Positions 1 to 7,124 of a DNA stretch of 8,764 nucleotides are shown one piece after another. Positions within the stretch are counted from its first letter, which is position 1; each line of letters starts with the position of its first letter. Under the pieces are notes generated by a model. That model was not told where the DNA came from. It ran no database searches and worked only from the letters and a program-made list of their open reading frames with translations. Origin of the DNA: Bryobacterales bacterium (GTDB taxonomy: Bacteria > Acidobacteriota > Terriglobia > Bryobacterales > Bryobacteraceae); the NCBI GenBank assembly GCA_025353235.1, contig JANXQZ010001239.1, forward strand, positions 1-8,764, written 5' to 3'. A program made the translations under genes and the position numbers.

Positions 1-861
1 CGCCGCTTGAGCCAGCGTGGGGGCGTAGGCATGTCCCACCTCAACGTCGGTTACGGCGTTGCAATCGCTGACCACATAGCCTTGAAAGCCCCATTGGTCC
101 CGCAGGCGAGCTTGCAACAGTCCGGCATTCGCACACGCCGGAACCCCGTTGATGCTGTTGTAAGCGCACATGATCGACGCGGCCTTGGCCTCCATAACGC
201 TGGCGCGGAACGCAGGCAGGTAGGTGTTATCCAAGTCCTGCTCGCTCACACGAGCGTCGAACCCATGCCGCAGCGGCTCCGGACCGCTGTGTACAGCCAA
301 GTGCTTGGGCGTGGCTACTGTCTTCAAATAATGCGGATCGCTGCCCTGCATGCCCGTGATAAACGCGACTGCCATCCGAGAAGTCAAGTACGGATCCTCT
401 CCGTAAGTTTCCTGGCCACGGCCCCAGCGCGGGTCGCGAAAGATGTTGATGTTCGGCGACCAGAAAGTAAGCCCGTGGAAGCGGCTGCGGTTCCCGTCGC
501 GCTGCGCCTGGTTGAACTTGGCGCGAGCCTCGGTGGAGATGGCGTCGGCAATTCGATGCAGCAGATCGGTATCCCAAGTGGCGGCGAGCCCGATGGCTTG
601 AGGGAAAACCGTTGCGAGTCCCGCGTAGGCCACGCCGTGCAGGGCCTCATTCCACCAGTCGTATTCGGGAATCCCCAAGCGTGGAATGGCAGGTGCCGAA
701 TTTTGCATCTGCGATACCTTCTCGGCGAGACTCATGCGGAAAACCAAATCCTGCGCGCGCTGATCCGGAGTCAGGCTGGGATTCGAATAGAGGGGCGGAT
801 CGGCGGATTGCGCTAACAGCATCGAGAGGCAGACCCAGCTACAAGTAAGCGCGCGTAACAT
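1..861 (-). CDS. Secreted GH3 beta-glucosidase/beta-xylosidase, N-terminal part
   Basis: The reverse strand is open from an ATG at 861 to the left edge, giving 287 codons without a stop, so the C-terminal part is outside the window. Residues 1-20 form a signal peptide (hydrophobic stretch ending near AQSA), implying export. The rest matches the N-terminal TIM barrel of glycoside hydrolase family 3: YDWWNEALHGVA (67-78), WSPNINIFRDPRWGRGQET (134-152), YGEDPYLTSR (153-162), KHLAVHSGPEPLRH (186-199), CAYNSINGVPAC (232-243) and VVSDCNAV (263-270). D266 is the expected catalytic nucleophile; K186 and H187 are the usual substrate-contacting pair. The SDC context and the HSGPE/RH segment resemble the beta-xylosidase-like branch more than classical SDW beta-glucosidases, so the substrate (xylo- or gluco-oligosaccharide) is open. 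A weak GGAA Shine-Dalgarno at 867-870 supports the ATG. The gene is divergent from the receptor at 995. Confidence 0.93.
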   Translation of the reverse strand, partial: MLRALTCSWVCLSMLLAQSADPPLYSNPSLTPDQRAQDLVFRMSLAEKVSQMQNSAPAIPRLGIPEYDWWNEALHGVAYAGLATVFPQAIGLAATWDTDLLHRIADAISTEARAKFNQAQRDGNRSRFHGLTFWSPNINIFRDPRWGRGQETYGEDPYLTSRMAVAFITGMQGSDPHYLKTVATPKHLAVHSGPEPLRHGFDARVSEQDLDNTYLPAFRASVMEAKAASIMCAYNSINGVPACANAGLLQARLRDQWGFQGYVVSDCNAVTDVEVGHAYAPTLAQAA

Positions 862-899
862 TGCTGTTCCATTATTAGCGCGTAGGCAAAACCTGCCGC

Positions 900-950
900 T
901 TGACATTTTTCATAACCGTGAATAATGTGTGTAAGCGGCTTCAGTATAAT
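900..950 (+). promoter_or_regulatory. Candidate promoter elements for the receptor gene
   Basis: A perfect TATAAT lies at 945-950, leaving a leader of about 40 nt before the ATG at 995. No good -35 hexamer sits 16-18 nt upstream of it. A perfect TTGACA occurs at 900-905, but it is 39 nt from the TATAAT. At 17-nt spacing it faces TAATGT (923-928), a poor -10. Two overlapping weak promoters or an activator-dependent one are possible. No clear promoter was found for the divergent GH3 gene in the same interval. Confidence 0.4.
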
Positions 951-981
951 AGGCCAGATCCAAGTACACTCAGACAGTCTC

Positions 982-988
982 GAGAGGA
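982..988 (+). promoter_or_regulatory. Ribosome binding site of the receptor gene
   Basis: GAGAGGA lies 6 nt upstream of the ATG at 995 and decides that start: it places the hydrophobic signal sequence right after a short N-region. Confidence 0.6.
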
Positions 989-994
989 CCTTCT

Positions 995-3900
995 ATGTCG
1001 AATTGTTCCGGCGGCTTACGAAACACGTTTTCCCTACTGGGCTTAATCGCGGCGTTACTTGCCCCCAGTCTCCTAATTGGACAAAATCTCGGCTCAAGTT
1101 CAGGTCTCATCACTGACAAGAGCGGTTCAGCCGTGCCCGTTGCCACGGTCAAGCTGATCAACCACGAAACGGGCCTAATCCGCTCGTTTACCGCGAACGA
1201 ATCGGGAAACTATACGGCTCCGGCGCTTCCGGCGGGAACCTATACCCTGGAAGCCACCGCTCCGGGATTCTCTCTCGCGCGGCAAACCGGATTAGCTGTC
1301 AACCTTCGCGACAACCTCCGTATCGACGTGCAACTCGACGTCACCACAGTTCAAGAGACCATCGAAGTGAAAGCGGAGGCGGTACACCTTCAGACCGAGA
1401 GCGCCACGGTAGGCGAGGTGGTAAACGGGCAGCAAGTGGAAGCGCTTTCGGTGAACGGCCGCAACTTCACTTCGCTGGCTGCGTTGGTTCCCGGTGCTTC
1501 TTCCACGCAGCCTTCGCTGAATACGCCGGTGGGAGTTACCTCCAGCACCGCCATCGCGTTCAACGGCCTGCGGACCAGTCAAAATGTCTGGCGCATGGAT
1601 GGTCAGGAAGATTATGATCGCGGCTGCGGCGGCTGCATTGCTGTGCTGCCCTCGGTGGAGGCCATCGCGGAGTTTAAAGTAGAGACGGCCAACTCCGCCG
1701 TGGATACCGGCTTCGGTTCGGCAGGCCAGATGAATGTATCCACCAAATCCGGCGCGCGCTCGTTTCACGGCACAGGTTGGGAGTTCGTCCGGAACGATAA
1801 GCTAGACGCCAAGAATTTCTTCACAAATCTGAATGGTCAGCCGAAGCCGCCCTTGCGCTTCAATGTGTTCGGCTTCAATGTGGGCGGCCCGTTCTTCATC
1901 CCGAAGCTGTACCCGCAATCCAAGTCGCGCACCTTCTTCTTCTACAACGAGGAGTGGCGCAAGCTGCGCCAGTCTTCCATCTTCAACAGTGCGACTCCTA
2001 CCCTGCAAGAACGCACCGGAGACTTCAGCGATTACAGCAAGCCGATCATCGATCCGTTAACCCATCAGCCTTTCCCGGGCAACATTATCCCGGCCTCGCG
2101 CATTGATCCCAATGCGGCGATTCTTGCCAAGCCCAACTTCATTTTTCTGTTGCCCACCAATCCCGCTAACGGATTTTTCACTGGAGCGTTCAGCGTGCCC
2201 ACTGATTTGCGGGAAGAGATCGTGCGCGTGGATCACAACTTCAACGATCGCGAACAGATGTTCTTCCGCTTTATCGAAGAGTCGAACAATCAGAATTTCA
2301 CCAACAACCTGTGGTCCGGAAACACCTTCCCCACTACTACGACTTTGCTGAAGAACAACCCCAAGTTGTACCTGGGGCAGTTGACCTCAACCATCAGCGC
2401 GCGCGCCGTGAACGAGGTATCCGCGAGCTGGACTTACCAGCCTTTAGATCTTTCTCTCCACGGGAACTATCAAAGACCGGCGGGTCTGAACATCCCCGAG
2501 TTGTTTCCGGAGAATCGCCTGAACAGGATTCCGAATATTTCTCTCTCCGGGGTCTACTCGCTCAACTACGATCTGGCATCGTGGCCCTGGACCAATGCCG
2601 CTGAAATCTTCATTGCCCGCGACAATCTCACTCTCACGCGCGGCGCGCACACCATAGTCCTCGGCGGACTCTACATGAACTTTCACAAGCAGCAGGATCT
2701 ATTCGGCCAAACCAACGGAAATTTCAGTTTTAACGGAAGCTCCACCGGACATGCTTTCGCCGATTTTCTGCTGGGCAATGCGTTTCAATACACTGAGCTC
2801 CAGAACCAATATGCGCCGAACTACATAACCCACAGCGCCAACTTGTATGTGAGCGATAACTGGAAAGTTTCATCCCGCTTGACTCTAACCGCCGGTCTTT
2901 CGTGGGACGGCTTCCCGCATGCCTACGAAGAAAAGGATCGCGTAGCCTCGTTCTATCTCAAGCTGTACGATCCGGCCAAGGCCCCTCAGATCGACAGCAA
3001 GGGCTTGGTAGTGCCTGGCACCGGCGATCGTTATAACGGACTGGGCTCTGCCGGCAAGAACGGGATCCCGCGCGGATTGGTCGACAATCACTGGCTGCTT
3101 TTCCAGCCTCGCGTGGGAATCGCATGGCGTCCATTCGGCGATAATACGGTGCTTCGCGTTGGCTACGGCTTGTACTACGAGCGCATTCAGGGCAACGATA
3201 TCTACAATGTCGCCCCGAACCCGCCCTTTGTGTCGACGGCGACCATCTTCAACACCACCCTGAGCAACCCCGGCGGCGGCGGAAGCGCAATCCCAGTTTC
3301 CAATCTGACCGTATACGATCCGAAGTATCCTGTTCCGCAGGTCCAACAGTACAATTTGGGCATTCAACAACGGCTATCGCACGGCGTTGTCGCCAACGTC
3401 GGCTATGTCGGCACCAAGGGCACTTTCTTGTCGGATACTCGCAACATAAATCAGCCCTATCCGGATCAGGCGGCCAGAGTGCTGGCAGGTCAGTTGAACG
3501 TGAATCAAGCCCGTCCTTACCCGGGCTACGGGAATATCAATGTGTACTTCAACGGAACGAATTCGAACTACAATTCGTTGCAGGCCAGTCTGCGCACCGA
3601 GCAGTATCACGGGCTGACGCTGCAAGCGTCATACACCTACTCGCACTCCCTCGACTACGCCAGCGGTGACGTCCCCGGAAATAACCACCAGGACGCTTAC
3701 CACTGGAATCTGGAACGAGCGAGCAGCAACTTCGACCGGCGGCAGATCCTCATCATGAGCTATGTCTACGACATCCCCTATAAAGGCCATGGCATCGGCG
3801 GACGGGTTTTGGGCGACTGGCAATTCTCCGGAATCAGCATCTTTGAAACGGGCACGCCGTTGAACATTTCGCTGCCCGGCGACAACGCCGGCATCGGCGG

Positions 3901-4252
3901 AGCTCCCTATCGGCCCGACGTGGTCCACACGCCTACGGTAATCGGTACGCGCCAGCAATGGTTCGATCCCACCGCCTTTGCGAGACCGGCTGTCGGCAGC
4001 TTTGGCAACGCGGCCAGGAACACAGTACGGGGTGCGGGAATCAACAATACGGACGCCTCGCTGTTCAAGAACTTCCGTCACGTTTTCAAGAGTGAGAGCG
4101 CCGGCCTGCAGTTCCGCGCCGAGTTTTATAACTTTTTCAATCACGCCCAGTGGAACGGTTTTCGAACCAATTATGGCGCGGCGGACTTCGGCGCGGCAGT
4201 CTCGGCCAGAGATGCTCGCGATATACAATTAGGGCTGAGGCTGTTCTTCTGA
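995..4252 (+). CDS. Oar-like TonB-dependent outer-membrane receptor with carboxypeptidase-regulatory-like domain
   Basis: This 1085-residue protein has the size and order of the Oar-like TonB-dependent transporters that are greatly expanded in Acidobacteriota. Residues 1-29 are a signal peptide. About 33-115 is a carboxypeptidase-regulatory-like beta-sandwich (SGLITDKSGSAVPVATVKL; ESGNYTAPALPAGTYTLEA). About 130-240 is the plug (QVEALSVNGRNFTSLAALVP; AIAEFKVETANSAVDTGFGS). From about 250 to the end is a beta-barrel rich in aromatic and Asn residues. The chain ends QLGLRLFF, with the terminal phenylalanine used by the BAM machinery. Typical barrel phrases include FFFYNEEWRKLRQ, QPRVGIAWRPFG and FRAEFYNFFNHAQWNGF. 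The substrate cannot be read from sequence; plant-polymer oligosaccharides are plausible only because of the divergent GH3 gene. A small Cys-containing loop (GCGGC) lies in the plug. No obvious TonB box was found. The stop overlaps the region where the TPR gene begins, suggesting co-transcription. Confidence 0.93.
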   Translation: MSNCSGGLRNTFSLLGLIAALLAPSLLIGQNLGSSSGLITDKSGSAVPVATVKLINHETGLIRSFTANESGNYTAPALPAGTYTLEATAPGFSLARQTGLAVNLRDNLRIDVQLDVTTVQETIEVKAEAVHLQTESATVGEVVNGQQVEALSVNGRNFTSLAALVPGASSTQPSLNTPVGVTSSTAIAFNGLRTSQNVWRMDGQEDYDRGCGGCIAVLPSVEAIAEFKVETANSAVDTGFGSAGQMNVSTKSGARSFHGTGWEFVRNDKLDAKNFFTNLNGQPKPPLRFNVFGFNVGGPFFIPKLYPQSKSRTFFFYNEEWRKLRQSSIFNSATPTLQERTGDFSDYSKPIIDPLTHQPFPGNIIPASRIDPNAAILAKPNFIFLLPTNPANGFFTGAFSVPTDLREEIVRVDHNFNDREQMFFRFIEESNNQNFTNNLWSGNTFPTTTTLLKNNPKLYLGQLTSTISARAVNEVSASWTYQPLDLSLHGNYQRPAGLNIPELFPENRLNRIPNISLSGVYSLNYDLASWPWTNAAEIFIARDNLTLTRGAHTIVLGGLYMNFHKQQDLFGQTNGNFSFNGSSTGHAFADFLLGNAFQYTELQNQYAPNYITHSANLYVSDNWKVSSRLTLTAGLSWDGFPHAYEEKDRVASFYLKLYDPAKAPQIDSKGLVVPGTGDRYNGLGSAGKNGIPRGLVDNHWLLFQPRVGIAWRPFGDNTVLRVGYGLYYERIQGNDIYNVAPNPPFVSTATIFNTTLSNPGGGGSAIPVSNLTVYDPKYPVPQVQQYNLGIQQRLSHGVVANVGYVGTKGTFLSDTRNINQPYPDQAARVLAGQLNVNQARPYPGYGNINVYFNGTNSNYNSLQASLRTEQYHGLTLQASYTYSHSLDYASGDVPGNNHQDAYHWNLERASSNFDRRQILIMSYVYDIPYKGHGIGGRVLGDWQFSGISIFETGTPLNISLPGDNAGIGGAPYRPDVVHTPTVIGTRQQWFDPTAFARPAVGSFGNAARNTVRGAGINNTDASLFKNFRHVFKSESAGLQFRAEFYNFFNHAQWNGFRTNYGAADFGAAVSARDARDIQLGLRLFF

Positions 4253-5238
4253 CCTGGAAGTATACGCATACATCGGCGGGACGATCGTGGATAGTCGCGC
4301 TTTTGTGTCTCAGGTGTCTCGCGGCCTCCGACGATCTCTCCTCTGACCTGGCAAAATTTCAGGCCGCTTCCCGGCTCGATCCCGCAAATCGTGAGGGCCA
4401 GCTAAATCTAGGATTAGCGCTGCTTCGGATGGGACGCGCGAAGGAAGCAACGGTCCCTCTAAGCTCTGCGGCCCAGGATCAAAAACTGGCGAGCAGGGCT
4501 CGGTATCTGCTCGGAATGGCCCATTTTCAGCTTGCGAACTATGCCCAAGCGGTGGCTGAACTCCAAGGCATCGAGGTCGGCCCCGACATGGAACACGTGC
4601 TCTATCTGCGCGAGGAATGCAATCGCGTGTTGGGTCGGCAGCAGGAAGCGCGCAAGGAATTTGTCGAGTTAAACAGGCGGTTTCCCGAATCCTCTTGGAT
4701 GCACTTTCTCATGGGCAACGCTCTTGAGAATCAGGCGCAGCCCGAAAAGGCTCTCGCCGAATATAAGCTCGCGGTGGAAAGGAACCCATCCCAGCCGAAT
4801 GCGAGCTTCGCTGTCGGATATCTTTATTGGCGGCAGCAGGATTCCGAAAATGCCAAGCCTTGGTTCGAGAAAGAGTTGTCGCTCCAGAGCTGCCACGCTC
4901 TGGCCTCGTTCTATCTCGGCGAGATCGCGCGAACCAGCCAAAAGCCCAACGACGCGGCTCGCTACTATCGACGCTCGCTGGCCTGTAATCCTGACTCGTC
5001 CGAGGCGCACCTTCGTTTAGGCATCATACTGGCCGAGGAACGCCGCAATGATGAAGCTGTTCATGAGTTGCAGGCCGCGGCTAAATTGGATCCCGTCAAT
5101 CCAACTCCGCACTACCGACTTGCGCTGCTGTACAAAGGTGCGGGGCGGTCGGTGGAAGCGCAATCGGAGTACGCGGCCATCCGCCAAATCCAGTCAACGA
5201 AGGCCAAGTCTGAGCCGCAACTTACCGCAAAGCCCTAA
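4249..5238 (+). CDS. Secreted or periplasmic TPR-repeat protein, start uncertain
   Basis: About eight tetratricopeptide repeats fill the chain almost end to end. Recognisable units include LGLALLRMGRAKEA, YLLGMAHFQLANYAQAVAEL, MGNALENQAQPEKALAEYKL, GYLYWRQQDSENAKPWFEKE, YLGEIARTSQKPNDAARYYR, LRLGIILAEERRNDEAVHEL and YRLALLYKGAGRSVEAQSEY. TPR proteins are protein-binding scaffolds. An export signal precedes the repeats: a Lys/Arg N-region, then WIVALLCLRCLAA followed by SDD. No ATG, GTG or TTG stands at the right place for that signal. The in-frame GTG at 4150 overlaps the receptor by 103 nt and the TTG at 4303 cuts into the signal. The CTG at 4249 has GAGG at 4237-4240 with 8-nt spacing and overlaps the receptor stop, so I use it tentatively (329 residues). 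The reading frame and repeats are secure; the start is not. In many acidobacterial proteins TPRs are fused to a multiheme cytochrome; here the two are adjacent separate genes. Confidence 0.85.
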   Translation: MTWKYTHTSAGRSWIVALLCLRCLAASDDLSSDLAKFQAASRLDPANREGQLNLGLALLRMGRAKEATVPLSSAAQDQKLASRARYLLGMAHFQLANYAQAVAELQGIEVGPDMEHVLYLREECNRVLGRQQEARKEFVELNRRFPESSWMHFLMGNALENQAQPEKALAEYKLAVERNPSQPNASFAVGYLYWRQQDSENAKPWFEKELSLQSCHALASFYLGEIARTSQKPNDAARYYRRSLACNPDSSEAHLRLGIILAEERRNDEAVHELQAAAKLDPVNPTPHYRLALLYKGAGRSVEAQSEYAAIRQIQSTKAKSEPQLTAKP

Positions 5239-5257
5239 GTCGGCGAGAGCCCTTGGA

Positions 5258-6154
5258 GTGTTGGCCGTGATGATTGCGGGTGCCTCTCTAGCGCGCGGAG
5301 CGAGTCCATTTGTCGGCGCGGAAGCATGCGCGACGTGCCATCGCCCGGAATATCGAAAGCAGGTGAACTCTCGACACTTCGCGGCGTTGCGTCCCATCGC
5401 GCAAAGTCCGGTCGCGGAGCTTTTGAAAGCTCGCCGAAACCCGGACCAACCGCCAGCGATTTTCGAATGGGCCTTCGGAGCGGGCGCGCAAGGCATCACG
5501 CCGGTGGGAACCATCGACGGTCAATATTTCGAGCATCGCTTCTCATACTTTCCTCAGGCGCACCAGTTTGCATTGACGTTCGGCCACCCGGCGGCGGCCA
5601 ACACCGCTCTCGCAAAACTGGGGATTTTGCAGGACAACCGCACCGTTACTCAATGTTTTAACTGCCACGCGACTGGCGTCAAGAACGGGGCCACGGCACC
5701 GGATCTCTCGAATATGCAACCTGGAGTTTCCTGCGAACGCTGCCACGGACCCGGGGCAGCGCACGTAGCAGCGAAGGCCGGGAGCATAATGAATCCAGCA
5801 CGGCTGACCGCCAAGGCTCAAGTGAAATTCTGCGGCGAGTGCCACCGCCTGCCTCCGGCCGGAGCATTGAGTCCGGAGCCGGAGATCGAAGATCCTGTTT
5901 CCGTCCGATTCGCACCGATCGGGCTGATGGCCAGCCGCTGCTTCACTCAAAGCGGGAAGCTGAGCTGCACCACGTGTCACGATCCTCACCAGGACGCTCG
6001 CCCGCGTGCGAATTCTTTCTATACCGAACGCTGTCTGACTTGTCACTCGGCGTGCAAGCAGGCAAAGAAGGAAGCTTGCGTGGACTGTCACATGCGGAAG
6101 GCGGCGCTCACGCCCTTTCTAACATTCACGGATCACCGCATCCGAGTGTACTGA
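5258..6154 (+). CDS. Seven-heme c-type cytochrome, cytochrome c554-like
   Basis: The protein carries seven CXXCH heme-attachment motifs. Counted from the GTG at 5258 they are CATCH 24-28, CFNCH 133-137, CERCH 159-163, CGECH 192-196, CTTCH 237-241, CLTCH 259-263 and CVDCH 274-278. Spare histidines (H40, H93, H102, H110, H169, H244, H293) could be distal axial ligands. The spacing and phrases such as GVSCERCHGPGAAHV, SCTTCHDPHQ and the closing FTDHRIRVY match the cytochrome c554/multiheme family often linked to TPR domains in soil bacteria. It should be matured in the periplasm and carry electrons; the partner is unknown. The hydrophobic ALGVLAVMIAGASLA is the signal core. The start is unclear: GTG 5258 (GAGAG 8 nt upstream), ATG 5270, or a CTG at 5210 that would include the basic N-region and overlap the TPR gene by 29 nt. 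It shares the frame with an upstream ATG at 5048, which I reject because it lies deep inside the TPR gene. Confidence 0.9.
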   Translation: MLAVMIAGASLARGASPFVGAEACATCHRPEYRKQVNSRHFAALRPIAQSPVAELLKARRNPDQPPAIFEWAFGAGAQGITPVGTIDGQYFEHRFSYFPQAHQFALTFGHPAAANTALAKLGILQDNRTVTQCFNCHATGVKNGATAPDLSNMQPGVSCERCHGPGAAHVAAKAGSIMNPARLTAKAQVKFCGECHRLPPAGALSPEPEIEDPVSVRFAPIGLMASRCFTQSGKLSCTTCHDPHQDARPRANSFYTERCLTCHSACKQAKKEACVDCHMRKAALTPFLTFTDHRIRVY

Positions 6155-6395
6155 GCCCATCGGCGATTACATGCTGCGTGACAGTCCGGCTTGCTGCACT
6201 CCAGAACAGGCTCCAAAGATCGTCAAACCGCTGCGTCAGAATGCCTCCGTCGCGCCCGCGAATCTGATTAAGGACTCGGACCCGCTCCAAAGGCTCCGCT
6301 TTATCAAGGAGCATGCACTTGTATCCAAGGATCAGAACTAGCAGGCTCGTGTCGATCACGAGCTTAATGGGTTGCTGAAGTGGGTCGCGGATCAT
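6126..6395 (-). pseudogene. PIN-domain protein, probably truncated at its C-terminus
   Basis: Starting at the ATG at 6395 (GTG at 6398 is an alternative), this encodes 89 residues. KLVIDTSLLVLILGY (11-25) is a PIN-type first strand with its metal-binding aspartate D15. Near residue 71, TVTQHVIAD resembles the second conserved PIN segment, where an acidic residue usually follows the V-x-A. PIN ribonuclease domains normally run about 120-150 residues and need further acidic residues downstream. Here recognisable sequence stops near residue 79 (about 6160), followed by a short tail, GLSTLGCGDP, and a stop inside the end of the cytochrome gene. The nuclease core is therefore incomplete and probably inactive. 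Its ATG overlaps the TGA of the upstream gene (TGATG), so the two were one operon. A VapC-like toxin is possible but not shown. Confidence 0.6.
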
Positions 6396-7069
6396 CACCT
6401 CACGTTGTCGAGTTCCGCAACATATGGGACATCAAACCGCAGAGACAACTCGGAGCGTTTTTCCTTCAGTAAAGATGTCAAATCATTTACTGCTTCGAGC
6501 ATGCTGCAGCCCGCTTGCTCGGTGGCAGTTCGAAGGTGGGCGAGCGCCGGATCGAAGGCGAGCGGCAGAAAACGGTCTCGATAGCGATCCCACAACTGCG
6601 CAGTGCTGTAGTAGCTAGGTAAGCGCTCCACGTTGTTGATCAGGTACTCGGCCAAGCTGCCCATGAAATCCGTTTGCGCGGTATACGCGCCAAAGTGACT
6701 TCTGAACTCCCTACCCATGGCGTCAGGGGCTTCCGATGCGACATTCTCGAAGATTTTTTGAAACGAAGGGGATTCCAAGATTGCATTGAAATAAGCACGG
6801 CAATTTTCTTCCAGCTGATGTTCGCAGAAATCATGATCTGAAATTCTCGGCCTGACCAGAGGAAAGAAGGAGACAAACTGTTCTAGATTCTCTCGGGCTG
6901 CTGCGGGTAGGTGCTTGGCCAAAGGGTTAAGGTACTCCAAGGCACGTGTCTGGAACCGAAATGTCCAGTCTCGCCCGGCCAAGAAAACTCGTTCACTTTC
7001 CAGTCCTCTAAAGGCGTATTGAAAGACGGTGTCAAACCAAGCTCGGACAATATTTGGCCCGTACGGCAC
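6395..7069 (-). CDS. Unrecognised protein coupled to the PIN gene, probably missing its natural start
   Basis: I do not recognise this family. From the GTG at 7069 it is 224 residues, soluble, without signal peptide, membrane segment or Cys motif, rich in aromatic residues and predicted mostly helical (for example ENLEQFVSFFPLVRP, LAEYLINNVERLPSYYST). The reading frame stays open upstream of the GTG to 7144, and the residues encoded there (WSEILKTKLQVGGRR) look like protein continuing naturally, so the true N-terminus is probably about 17 residues longer. No ATG, GTG or TTG exists there. A CTG at 7102 has GGAG seven bases upstream; the GTG at 7069 has an AGGAG only one base away, too close to work well. 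The start may have been lost at a junction near 7120. It ends TGATG into the PIN gene, indicating translational coupling and a shared role. Low similarity to anything known to me; function open. Confidence 0.65.
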   Translation of the reverse strand: MPYGPNIVRAWFDTVFQYAFRGLESERVFLAGRDWTFRFQTRALEYLNPLAKHLPAAARENLEQFVSFFPLVRPRISDHDFCEHQLEENCRAYFNAILESPSFQKIFENVASEAPDAMGREFRSHFGAYTAQTDFMGSLAEYLINNVERLPSYYSTAQLWDRYRDRFLPLAFDPALAHLRTATEQAGCSMLEAVNDLTSLLKEKRSELSLRFDVPYVAELDNVR

Positions 7070-7124
7070 TCTCCTGCCGCCAACCTGTAGTTTAGTCTTC
7101 AGGATCTCGCTCCACGGAAACCGG

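Noticed and set aside
7..816. Long plus-strand open frame of 269 codons opposite the GH3 gene
   Set aside because: The opposite strand encodes unmistakable GH3 motifs through the whole stretch; this frame has no recognisable domain and is a shadow.
900..950. TTGACA (900) and TATAAT (945) as one sigma70 promoter
   Set aside because: The spacer is 39 nt, more than twice the functional 16-18 nt.
3629..4228. 199-codon minus-strand frame inside the receptor
   Set aside because: It lies wholly antisense to the conserved barrel region and has no motif or ribosome binding site.
5048..5257. Extended start of the cytochrome at ATG 5048
   Set aside because: It would put about 70 very basic, low-complexity residues, antiparallel to nothing known, ahead of a good signal peptide and overlap 190 bases of a clear TPR coding region.
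5543..6091. 182-codon minus-strand frame opposite the cytochrome
   Set aside because: The plus strand carries six of the seven CXXCH motifs here, so the antisense frame is a by-product of GC-rich codons.
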